Assembly (NCBI GenBank): GCA_030744095.1 | Contig: JASLRF010000133.1 | Span: 1 to 6,425, forward strand | Source: Pirellulaceae bacterium | GTDB taxonomy: Bacteria > Planctomycetota > Planctomycetia > Pirellulales > Pirellulaceae | Length of the DNA stretch: 6,425 nt | Direction of reading: 5' to 3' | Shown: positions 1-6,224 of the stretch, in pieces | Layout of the letters: each line of letters starts with the position of its first letter | Numbering within the stretch: position 1 is the stretch's first letter | Made by a program: the position numbers and the translations under genes | The notes under the pieces: generated by a model | Told to the model about the DNA's origin: nothing | Seen by the model: only the letters and a program-made list of their open reading frames with translations | Database searches by the model: none

Positions 1-3000
1 GTCGTACCAGGAACCACCGCGGACTACACGACGACCCACTGGAGCGCGATTGTTCCGTTCGCCGGTTGAGTAAGGATACTTGTCAATCGAACTGCGAGTC
101 CATTCGGCGACATTGCCGTGCATGTCGAACAGACCCCAAGCGTTTGACTGGTACGTTCCAATCGGTGCAGCAACTCGTGAGCCGTCGTTAAACCGATCCT
201 CGGCCGGGCGCCACGGTTGGATCGCGCCAACAGGGAGCTTCCATGGTGCGAAGCTATCAACATTCTTCAGGCTCGCGTCCCCCAAGTTGGCGTGGGCGGA
301 AAAATCGTCGTGGAGTTCGCCGTAATAGAGTGAGCTTCGAGTTCCCGCTCGGCAGGCATATTCCCATTGAGCTTCGTTCGGCAATGTGAATTTCTGGGAG
401 GTCATTTTTGACAGCCAGTCGCAAAATGCCATCGCCTGTTGCCATGAAACTCGGCAGACCGGTTGTTGAGGTCCGTTGAGCGGATAACCGCGCTCAGCGT
501 GGCTGAACTGCAGGAAGTCGCCAGTTTCCAGTCGACTGTCGTGCGACGAATCGAATCGTTGAAACTGTTCGTTGGTCAGTTCGAAACGTCCGATCCAAAA
601 AGGCCGTTCAATGCGGACGCGATGCATAGGTTGTTCGTCGTGATGGCCCGTCGCATCGCCCATCAGGAATTCCCCCGCCGGGATCAGCGCCAACTCGAGT
701 TCAACACCACCGCCAAGATCGATCTTCTGGATAGGAGGCACCGGCCGAGGCGTTTGTTTGACGGGCGCATCGACAGTTTGCGTTTTCGGTCGGTCACGAG
801 GTGTGGGATCACGGGCAAGTCCTTCGCGCGCCTCTTTACCTGTTTCGCCAACAGGTTTTGTACGCGAGACTTCACTGCTGGCGAGCGCCAAGTTGTTGTC
901 TTCCAATCGTGGCGTGTCGAATGCCTCCGGATCTTCGTCTCGGCCTGCATAGCGTTTCAGCATCGCGCGGCGTCGGATGTGTTGTGGAAAGACCAAATCG
1001 TCGCCAACGATTTCTCGCCACGTACCATGGGCCGGCGTACCAAGGTCGATCCACGTGACCAGCCGATCCCATGCCTCGTCGTCAAGGACCACGCCTTGGT
1101 GCCCCTTCCTCAGCAACTGCACGAGTCTTGTTGTGTCGGCATGAAACTCCATGGGAGTCAACAGATGCATATCGCTCTCGATCGTTGGCGAGCGAACGAA
1201 TTGGCGCAGTGCAAGATAAGATGGACTGAACTTGGTTCCTTTGTTGTAGCTGTTCCCTGCAGCCACGGGGTAGACAGCCGCCTGTCGACGCAGATCTGAA
1301 ATGACCTTTTTGTCTGGCCGTGGCTTGCCATTGTGACAGCGGATACAGTGCTGATCCAGGACCGGCTGTACCTCTCGTTTGAAAGAGAATCCTCGCGTGG
1401 GGCCGTGCCAGGAAGTGATCTCAGCGGGCGGCTTGCTCAGAGCGATCGTTCCCTTGTTCTGTGGGCCGCTGTGATGTCCTTCATGGCATCCAATACATGA
1501 AACACGTTCACCTGGCATTCCCACGAACCAACTGCGCATTAATTGCAGGGCCTTGCCCTCGGCATCAAGGGGCTGGACGGAGATCGGTGTGTTGGCTGGA
1601 ATTCGAAAGACCGACGATCCGTCGTCTTCGACGGGCACTGTCCCCATGATCCGCTTGACGTCCCAGGGGCCGTCCAAGCCGACTCGGTTCACTTGGCCTC
1701 CCATGCCGTGATAGGCGAAGTGATAGGTAAAGAGTCGCAGTTTCTTTACTGTGCCGCGTGGTACCCCCGCCAATCCAGGTCCAGCATAGACATCTTCCAT
1801 GTAGACCAACGCCTCCGCGCTTTCCGGGCGGACTCGGCTGGGGATTGCTGGCGGCTGTTTCGTTGGTCGGAGCGGAATCGGCTCGAGCAGTGCATCGCCG
1901 GACGATTCCTTGAGCAATAGCATGTTGTCGAAGACATCCACCAAGTAGATTCCCCAGTTCGCCTTCGCTGTCGGTTGGGCTGAAACAATGAAATACTTGT
2001 CACTCAGGGGCCACGGATGAAGGAATTTCGGCCAACTTGCTTTCACCAGGTCATCACGAAGAACTGGTTCCACGGTCTTACCGTAGCCAGGAATCCGTTG
2101 CAGTGCGCCGTCCGCTTCGTGGCGACCTCTCGCCGCGTCGAACAGTACGAGTTCTCCCATCCGCGGTACGTCATGATGACCGCTGATTACCGTGACAAAT
2201 TTCGACGGATGGCCAGGGATCGGCCGAGCGTAGAACATCGAGTTCGGCCAATAGGAATTGCTGCCGTAGAATTCTGTTTGCTCGGTGCCGTCAGGATTCA
2301 TGTGAAAGAGGATCCGTGAGGCAAAGTGCGGTATGTCCGAATACTCCCAGCGCAGATAGAGTACGCGGCCGTTTTCCAGCACCGTGGGGCACCAATCGTG
2401 GTCCTGGTCGAAGGTCAGCTGTCGTATATGCTCACCTCTATCGTCCATGATGTACAAGTTGGCTACGTGATCTGATCCCTTGACACATGGGACGCCCTTG
2501 AAACAAGCCGTCGAACTGAAAATGATTTCGCCGCTGGGCAAGTAGCACGCGTCGAAGTTGTCGACGTCGTCCTCCAGACCACGTGTCAATTGGCGCAGGC
2601 CGCGATCTGCTAGTGTCATCTCGAGAACTTGCCACCGATTGTTGGTACCGATCGAAGAAAAAAGCAGCCGATCGGCACTGAAGTGCAAGTCGACGTCGCC
2701 GACGAAGAGGCCTCCCTCTGGCTTGTACAAGGTGGTCAATTGCCCTTCGGGCTGTACTGGTGACAGCACGGCAAGTTCATCATCGAAGCCCGTTCGCGGA
2801 AGGCTGCTGTTGCCTTGCCAGTTCATCGGCAGTCCGAGCCTCGGTGAGTTGCTCTTACGTTTTACGAGTAGCAGACGCTCGAAATCGAGCAACGGGTTGG
2901 CCAGGAGCGCCTCCCGTTGTAGCGTCAGCAGCGAATCCGCAATTCCTTCGTCCTTTGTGCCGTTGGGCGATTGATTCTCAATTTCGGTCAATCGCCTGAG

Positions 3001-3210
3001 GTACTCTCGGCCCTTTGGATACTTTGCGCCAAAGGTCGTAGTCAAGTCCTCGATTGCCCGTCGAAGTGCCGCCGTGTCACCGAGTGCCTTGCCCGAGCGG
3101 CGGCGACCGTCGAGTTGGTCGTCGCCATGCAGAGGGACATTCGTGAGGACCAACGCCATGACCCAAAACACGACAAGCTGTGATCCTCGCTCGAAGATCA
3201 TGCTCTTCAT
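1..3210 (-). CDS. Exported HzsA-like di-heme c-type cytochrome fused to an FGE/SUMF1-type domain (C-terminus cut by the window edge)
   Basis: One unbroken frame of 1070 codons runs to the left edge. Residues 1-29 form a signal peptide (basic start, hydrophobic LVVFWVMALVLTNV, then PLHG). Residues 95-165 hold the planctomycete-type block ALLANPLLDFERLLLVKRK and NWQGNSSLPRTG. Residues 165-430 look like beta-propeller repeats (GDVDLHFSADRLLFSS, CYLPSGEIIFSS, LYIMDDRG, PTVLENGRVLYLRWEYSD). Two heme c sites follow: CIGCH at 572-576 and CIRCH at 622-626. This order resembles the middle and C-terminal parts of hydrazine synthase alpha. A Pro/Lys/Thr-rich linker (about 783-828) leads to an FGE-sulfatase/SUMF1 fold from about 830: IPAGEFLMGD, LPNEAQWEYACRAGT, DMHGNVAEWT, VVRGGSW. 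The last 30-50 residues of that fold, where the FGE catalytic cysteines sit, are outside the window. The start at 3210 lies one base after the sulfite reductase stop, with AAAGGA eight bases upstream. The substrate is unknown; hydrazine synthesis should not be assumed. Confidence 0.9.
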   Translation of the reverse strand, partial: MKSMIFERGSQLVVFWVMALVLTNVPLHGDDQLDGRRRSGKALGDTAALRRAIEDLTTTFGAKYPKGREYLRRLTEIENQSPNGTKDEGIADSLLTLQREALLANPLLDFERLLLVKRKSNSPRLGLPMNWQGNSSLPRTGFDDELAVLSPVQPEGQLTTLYKPEGGLFVGDVDLHFSADRLLFSSIGTNNRWQVLEMTLADRGLRQLTRGLEDDVDNFDACYLPSGEIIFSSTACFKGVPCVKGSDHVANLYIMDDRGEHIRQLTFDQDHDWCPTVLENGRVLYLRWEYSDIPHFASRILFHMNPDGTEQTEFYGSNSYWPNSMFYARPIPGHPSKFVTVISGHHDVPRMGELVLFDAARGRHEADGALQRIPGYGKTVEPVLRDDLVKASWPKFLHPWPLSDKYFIVSAQPTAKANWGIYLVDVFDNMLLLKESSGDALLEPIPLRPTKQPPAIPSRVRPESAEALVYMEDVYAGPGLAGVPRGTVKKLRLFTYHFAYHGMGGQVNRVGLDGPWDVKRIMGTVPVEDDGSSVFRIPANTPISVQPLDAEGKALQLMRSWFVGMPGERVSCIGCHEGHHSGPQNKGTIALSKPPAEITSWHGPTRGFSFKREVQPVLDQHCIRCHNGKPRPDKKVISDLRRQAAVYPVAAGNSYNKGTKFSPSYLALRQFVRSPTIESDMHLLTPMEFHADTTRLVQLLRKGHQGVVLDDEAWDRLVTWIDLGTPAHGTWREIVGDDLVFPQHIRRRAMLKRYAGRDEDPEAFDTPRLEDNNLALASSEVSRTKPVGETGKEAREGLARDPTPRDRPKTQTVDAPVKQTPRPVPPIQKIDLGGGVELELALIPAGEFLMGDATGHHDEQPMHRVRIERPFWIGRFELTNEQFQRFDSSHDSRLETGDFLQFSHAERGYPLNGPQQPVCRVSWQQAMAFCDWLSKMTSQKFTLPNEAQWEYACRAGTRSSLYYGELHDDFSAHANLGDASLKNVDSFAPWKLPVGAIQPWRPAEDRFNDGSRVAAPIGTYQSNAWGLFDMHGNVAEWTRSSIDKYPYSTGERNNRAPVGRRVVRGGSWYD

Positions 3211-3211
3211 C

Positions 3212-4909
3212 TCAAGAATCCTTTGCGTTTGTGCGGACAAAGAAGTCTCCCAGCGTTTCGCCTGGTAAACGCTGACCACAGAAGTTATGCAGCAACGGAC
3301 GCAAGGTAGCCATGACTTGGTCCGCCGGAACCAGATCTTTGTAAAGTGTGTTGAGCCGTCGACCCAAACTGTCGCCGCCCAGAAAGATCGCGTACTTGCC
3401 CTGCTTCGTTTTCGGATCCACAGTTCGACCGACGATGGCAATATCTGCGAGATAGCTTCGTGTGCATCCGAAAGGGCAGCCAGTCATTCGAAGTGTGAAT
3501 CGTTCCTGAGTCAGGCCGAGTCGCGCGATTTCGGATTCCAATTCGGCAATGATTCCCGGAAGCATCCGCTGGCTCTCTGTAATTGACGAGGAGCAGGCGG
3601 GCAAACCCGGACAGCCTGTTGTAAAGCGGCGAACGTTGCTGAGCGATCCAACGGCCGGCACATCATGATGCGATAGCAAAGTGTCGATCGTGAGACAGTC
3701 AGAAGAATCAATGTCACACACCAGGATATTCCGCTGAGGTGTAAGCCGAAAACTACACGCGAAGCGATCAGCAATTTTTCGCAGGGCTGATCCCACTTTG
3801 GAGTTTCTTTTGTCGTTGAAGCAGCCGTTTTCGAGATGTATCCCCACAGACCATTTCTTGAGATCCTGACGTTGCCAGCCGAGATGGTCTTTGTGATCGA
3901 CAACGTCGATCGATCGCGGTGGTTTCAGGGGAGCGAATCGATCCTCGACCGCCTGCTTGAACCGATCGATTCCCCAATCCTGGATCAAGTACTTCAACCT
4001 GGCACGGCTGTGGTCGCTTCGGTTACCGTAGTCGCGGAATACACTGACGATTGCGCTGACCAAGGGTACAGCATCGTCCCTGTCGATATATGCCAGAGGT
4101 TGGGCTAACGCCGAAGATCGGGTTGCCACACTCAGGTAGTTTCGCATGTTGCCACCAACAAGCACGTTGTAACCGACGACTCGCCCGTCTTCAGTCACCG
4201 CCAGCAAGCCAAGATCTTGGGCGAAAACTTCTGTGCAATTATCGTTAGCCGTCGCAAGTCCGATCTTGAACTTCTGTGGCAGAAGTATGGCTTCGTCGAT
4301 AGACTCCGAGTGGTCACTCGACGACTTCGGTCGTGCGAACTTGCGATGCATCGATGGGCGGTCCCGCTGCCAGATTTCGCCGTAGGCCTTGCCTTGGGGC
4401 GCCAAGTACGCGTCAATCTTGTCGGCAGTGGCTTGGAGGTCGTCGTTCACAGAGGCGTGCCCTTGCGCCGCTGGGCAACACATGATGTTACAACCGGCGT
4501 CCCCACCCGTAGCCAGAGTAGTCAACTGCAGATCCGCAATGTAACGCATGGCTGGCCGCAAGGCTGCTTTTTCAATTCCAGCGAGTTGTATTCCCTGCCG
4601 CGATGTAATGTGCAGATTTGCATCGCCAAGCTCGTCGGCCAAATCCAATAGACCTAGAAATTGCCAGGCAGATAGCTTACCCCCGGTTGCTCTAATCCGC
4701 ACCATGAACTGGTAGTGCCGGGGTCCGTTGTGTTGATGGCGTTCGTCGCGGTTGTCCTGCTGAAAGATGCCGTGATATCTCAGCAAACGTACATTGGCGG
4801 CAGAGAACCCAGAGTCGCTCGACGTCAGCTCATCCTCAATCGTGCCATGCAGATTGACGACCTTCCTCTTGAGGAGGTCGCCGGCTGCATTTTGAAAGGG
4901 GACGTTCAT
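3212..4909 (-). CDS. sir: Assimilatory-type sulfite reductase hemoprotein (siroheme and [4Fe-4S]), probably ferredoxin-dependent
   Basis: Predicted to reduce sulfite to sulfide with six electrons in the cytoplasm during sulfur assimilation. The 565 residues (from ATG 4909) follow the two-fold NIR_SIR layout: first half-domain with YHGIFQQDNRDER (about 45-57) and SRQGIQ (103-108), a siroheme segment with NIMCCPA and QKFKIG (lysines 213 and 215), then a second half-domain. The cluster and siroheme cysteines are C433 and C439 (GCPGLPAC, C-x5-C) and C478 and C482 (TGCPFGC, C-x3-C). The tail GKYAIFLGG, RRLNTLYKDLVP and ETLGDFFVR is sulfite-reductase-like rather than nitrite-reductase-like, as are NIMCCP and the C-x5-C spelling. 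No flavoprotein partner is visible, so a ferredoxin donor is inferred. One oddity is that the arginine usually found before N(V/I)(L/M)C in the siroheme pocket is Cys140 here. The upstream leader has its own promoter, and the downstream gene begins one base after this stop. Symbol sir is by family; cysI is the alternative name. Confidence 0.93.
   Translation of the reverse strand: MNVPFQNAAGDLLKRKVVNLHGTIEDELTSSDSGFSAANVRLLRYHGIFQQDNRDERHQHNGPRHYQFMVRIRATGGKLSAWQFLGLLDLADELGDANLHITSRQGIQLAGIEKAALRPAMRYIADLQLTTLATGGDAGCNIMCCPAAQGHASVNDDLQATADKIDAYLAPQGKAYGEIWQRDRPSMHRKFARPKSSSDHSESIDEAILLPQKFKIGLATANDNCTEVFAQDLGLLAVTEDGRVVGYNVLVGGNMRNYLSVATRSSALAQPLAYIDRDDAVPLVSAIVSVFRDYGNRSDHSRARLKYLIQDWGIDRFKQAVEDRFAPLKPPRSIDVVDHKDHLGWQRQDLKKWSVGIHLENGCFNDKRNSKVGSALRKIADRFACSFRLTPQRNILVCDIDSSDCLTIDTLLSHHDVPAVGSLSNVRRFTTGCPGLPACSSSITESQRMLPGIIAELESEIARLGLTQERFTLRMTGCPFGCTRSYLADIAIVGRTVDPKTKQGKYAIFLGGDSLGRRLNTLYKDLVPADQVMATLRPLLHNFCGQRLPGETLGDFFVRTNAKDS
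3219..3224 (-). promoter_or_regulatory. Ribosome binding site of the cytochrome/FGE gene, inside the sulfite reductase gene
   Basis: AAAGGA stands eight bases before the ATG at 3210 and lies within the last codons of the upstream gene. Its spacing supports 3210 as the start rather than the second in-frame ATG at 3201, which would be 17 bases away. The stop TGA (3214-3212), a single G and then ATG give a stop-start arrangement typical of translational coupling. Confidence 0.6.
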
Positions 4910-4915
4910 CAGACG

Positions 4916-4920
4916 CACCT
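4916..4920 (-). promoter_or_regulatory. Ribosome binding site that decides the sulfite reductase start
   Basis: AGGTG lies six bases before the ATG at 4909 and matches part of the anti-Shine-Dalgarno complement (AAGGAGGTGA). The frame can also be opened at a GTG at 4918-4916, but that GTG is itself part of this AGGTG and has no comparable site in front of it. The ATG at 4909 is therefore the better start, three codons shorter. Confidence 0.6.
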
Positions 4921-4949
4921 AGATTCTGTACTGCAATTACCAGGCGGGA

Positions 4950-4983
4950 ATGGTCTTGGAAAAACCCTCGAAAACAAGACCAT
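4950..4983 (-). promoter_or_regulatory. Stem-loop in the predicted 5' leader of the sulfite reductase gene
   Basis: On the minus strand ATGGTCTTG (4983-4975) and CAAGACCAT (4958-4950) are perfect reverse complements: a 9-bp stem around a 16-base loop rich in T and G. It falls between the predicted promoter and the start codon, about 40 bases before the ATG at 4909. There is no run of T directly after it, so a simple intrinsic terminator is unlikely. It could be a regulatory RNA structure or an operator for a dimeric regulator. The function is inferred from position only. Confidence 0.45.
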
Positions 4984-5043
4984 CATCATGGTGCGCGACA
5001 CGCACACGTATGGCAGGCCAAATCGTATCTTATGTAGACTATG

Positions 5044-5071
5044 ATTGTACTCTTTACCGTCAAGATCTCAA
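5044..5071 (-). promoter_or_regulatory. Candidate sigma70-like promoter for the sulfite reductase/cytochrome operon
   Basis: Reading the minus strand, TTGAGA (5071-5066; 5 of 6 to TTGACA) is followed after 16 bases by TACAAT (5049-5044; 5 of 6 to TATAAT). Transcription would start near 5037, leaving a leader of about 125-130 bases before the ATG at 4909. Planctomycete promoters are less well characterised than those of Escherichia coli, so the match is suggestive. Confidence 0.45.
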
Positions 5072-5297
5072 ACAGGAATGCGTTTTTAAGCTCAGGAGGC
5101 CCTACTTTTCGCAAAACCTACGTCCCCGTCCATCGTTGCGGTTTACTGTGCACGCAATCTGGGCCTGATCGCTACCTCTATACGATCAAAGTAAACAATG
5201 ATGGCTACAAGAGACGGCAAGAAGTCCCCTAAAGCAACTCGACAGTAGATTGGTTTCCTTGAGTTCTTTCTCTGGCGATCGTTGCCGACAGCTTCGC

Positions 5298-5312
5298 GGC
5301 GGATCATCCGCC
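5298..5312 (-). terminator. Short GC-rich hairpin after the membrane protein gene, possible terminator
   Basis: GGCGG, a five-base loop ATGAT, and CCGCC form a perfect stem 20 bases past the stop codon at 5335-5333. The position suits transcription termination, but no T-tract follows, so it could instead protect the RNA 3' end or be chance. Confidence 0.35.
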
Positions 5313-5332
5313 AGGTTCCAACCTACGAATCG

Positions 5333-6035
5333 TCATACTGCGTCTTCCACACTGCCAGCAATCTCAGATCTGAGCATCTCCAAATCAGAAATTCGTTTCT
5401 TCAACAGCGCGATTTCACTGTCGAGGGCGACGACGTTTCGTTCATCGACGGGCATCATCATTGCAGAACGGTTCGCGTCTGTCTTGCCAATCCGATGCAG
5501 CAATGGGATCACAAGGGTGAGGGCTGCATCAACGATGGAAATCACCGCCAGGAAGCGATACATGCGGTCGTTTTCTACTTCCCACATGACGACTACGCAG
5601 AGAAGCAGAGCAAGTCCAAATATGACTTGGCAGGCAATGAAGAACACCCATCTGAAGTTGCCCGTGAGCTTCGCTATCGAGAGCAAGCAAATGTGTACCG
5701 TGGCAACAGCAACAATCGAAACTGAAGCGGTTGACTTCCAATACCATTCAGACTCAAGATCGGCCCACATGCCGATCAGAATCATACACGCTGCAACAAA
5801 CGTCAGTCCGAGTCCGCTTATGGGATAGAGATTTTTCCCGCGTGGAGTCCTGGAAAGATCGCACGCGAGACCGCAAACTCGCAATTGCAACGGTAACTGT
5901 CGTGAGAATGACACGAACCTCGAACCAATCCCATTTGTTCCGCAGAACGATGATGATGCCCAGCGCGGCGCCGAACAGGACGGACGCAACCAATAAGTAC
6001 AACAACGGTCGCTTCAGGTTGCTTCGCTTGTTCAT
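5333..6035 (-). pseudogene. Six-transmembrane-helix protein with a single-base frameshift
   Basis: Two overlapping minus-strand frames together make one sensible protein. The first frame, from ATG 6035, gives MNKRSNLKRPLLYLLVASVL and a second hydrophobic stretch, then turns into basic nonsense after about residue 52. The second frame takes over with VCGLACDLSRTPRG and runs to TGA at 5335-5333. The span of 703 bases is 234 codons plus one base, so one extra base (or two missing) near 5874-5885 explains it. The repaired product of 233 residues would have helices near 11-31, 40-58, 72-91, 103-121, 129-151 and 160-180, and a charged C-terminal helix with heptad-like spacing (about 204-226). It should sit in the inner membrane. 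I do not recognise a function. No clear ribosome site precedes ATG 6035. The shift may be a true inactivating mutation or a sequencing error; both halves are otherwise intact, which favours an error or a recent event. No known slippery site is evident. Confidence 0.72.
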
Positions 6036-6106
6036 TAAGTCTTGCGTGCCACATCAAATGGTAGATACGAATGGCGACTTTCCCAGCTGCTCGGAGACGG
6101 ATTCAA

Positions 6107-6142
6107 CTCGACAGCTGTCACGATATCGTCGAGACATGCATG
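6107..6142. repeat. Cluster of perfect palindromes upstream of the membrane protein gene
   Basis: Two perfect 10-bp palindromes lie end to end, GACAGCTGTC (6110-6119) and ACGATATCGT (6120-6129), followed by CATGCATG (6135-6142). An outer inverted repeat, CTCGAC (6107-6112) with GTCGAG (6128-6133), encloses most of them. The cluster lies 70-110 bases upstream of the ATG at 6035, where an operator or promoter would be expected. I could not place a convincing -35/-10 pair here; the best is TTGCAC with TATCGT at 17 bases, which is weak. Confidence 0.4.
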
Positions 6143-6155
6143 GTGCAAGTTTTGA

Positions 6156-6172
6156 GGCCAGCAGTGGCCAGC
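6156..6172. repeat. Seven-base direct repeat GGCCAGC x2
   Basis: GGCCAGC occurs at 6156-6162 and again at 6166-6172, separated by AGT. It is short and could be chance. It sits between the palindrome cluster and the possible terminator of the upstream gene. Confidence 0.3.
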
Positions 6173-6211
6173 GGTTTGACGGACGAGACTTGGACAGTTC
6201 GCCAGTCAACC
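6173..6211 (-). terminator. Imperfect inverted repeat after the partial gene, weak terminator candidate
   Basis: On the minus strand GGTTGAC (6211-6205) can pair with GTCAAACC (6180-6173) with one bulged base, around a loop of about 24 bases. It starts 13 bases after the stop at 6227-6225. No T-tract follows, so support is weak. Confidence 0.22.
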
Positions 6212-6224
6212 GAGAAGATCAGCG

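Larger units (their letters stand above)
4910..5332. other. Non-coding region between the membrane protein gene and the sulfite reductase gene
   Basis: These 423 bases hold no convincing gene. The short open frames on the plus strand have no recognisable protein character and no supporting ribosome sites. In minus-strand order I see a hairpin after the membrane gene (5312-5298), about 200 bases of featureless sequence containing only a weak 6-bp inverted repeat (TGATCG at 5166-5171, CGATCA at 5183-5188), a promoter (5071-5044), and a predicted leader of roughly 125 bases with a strong stem-loop. No tRNA, CRISPR repeat or IS end is seen. Confidence 0.6.

Noticed and set aside
463..1299. A 278-codon open frame on the plus strand
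   Set aside because: It lies fully opposite the cytochrome/FGE gene, whose minus-strand frame contains both heme motifs and the FGE motifs. The plus-strand translation is rich in Arg, Cys and His without domain character, as expected for an antisense shadow.
1..3210. Hydrazine synthase itself, implying anammox metabolism
   Set aside because: The similarity is to the general HzsA-related family. The FGE fusion, the different residues after the first heme motif and the lack of hzsB/hzsC-like neighbours in the window argue against true hydrazine synthase.
3212..4909. Reading the siroheme enzyme as a nitrite reductase
   Set aside because: The NIMCCP segment, the cluster motif GCPGLPAC and the GKYAIFLGG tail fit sulfite reductases. 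Nitrite reductases usually carry a CTGxxFC-like motif at the first cysteine pair. Cys140 leaves some doubt about substrate, noted as a finding.
4910..5043. A SAM or other sulfur-related riboswitch in the leader
   Set aside because: Only one strong stem and a weak 5-bp stem (GTGCG/CGCAC, 5005-4991) are visible. No conserved riboswitch core could be recognised.
5166..5188. Inverted repeat TGATCG/CGATCA as an operator
   Set aside because: Six pairs with an 11-base loop about 100 bases upstream of the predicted promoter is within chance expectation.
5250..5828. A 192-codon open frame on the plus strand
   Set aside because: It is opposite the second half of the membrane protein, whose helices are clear on the minus strand. 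The plus translation is Ser/Thr/Arg-rich and shows no domain or ribosome site.
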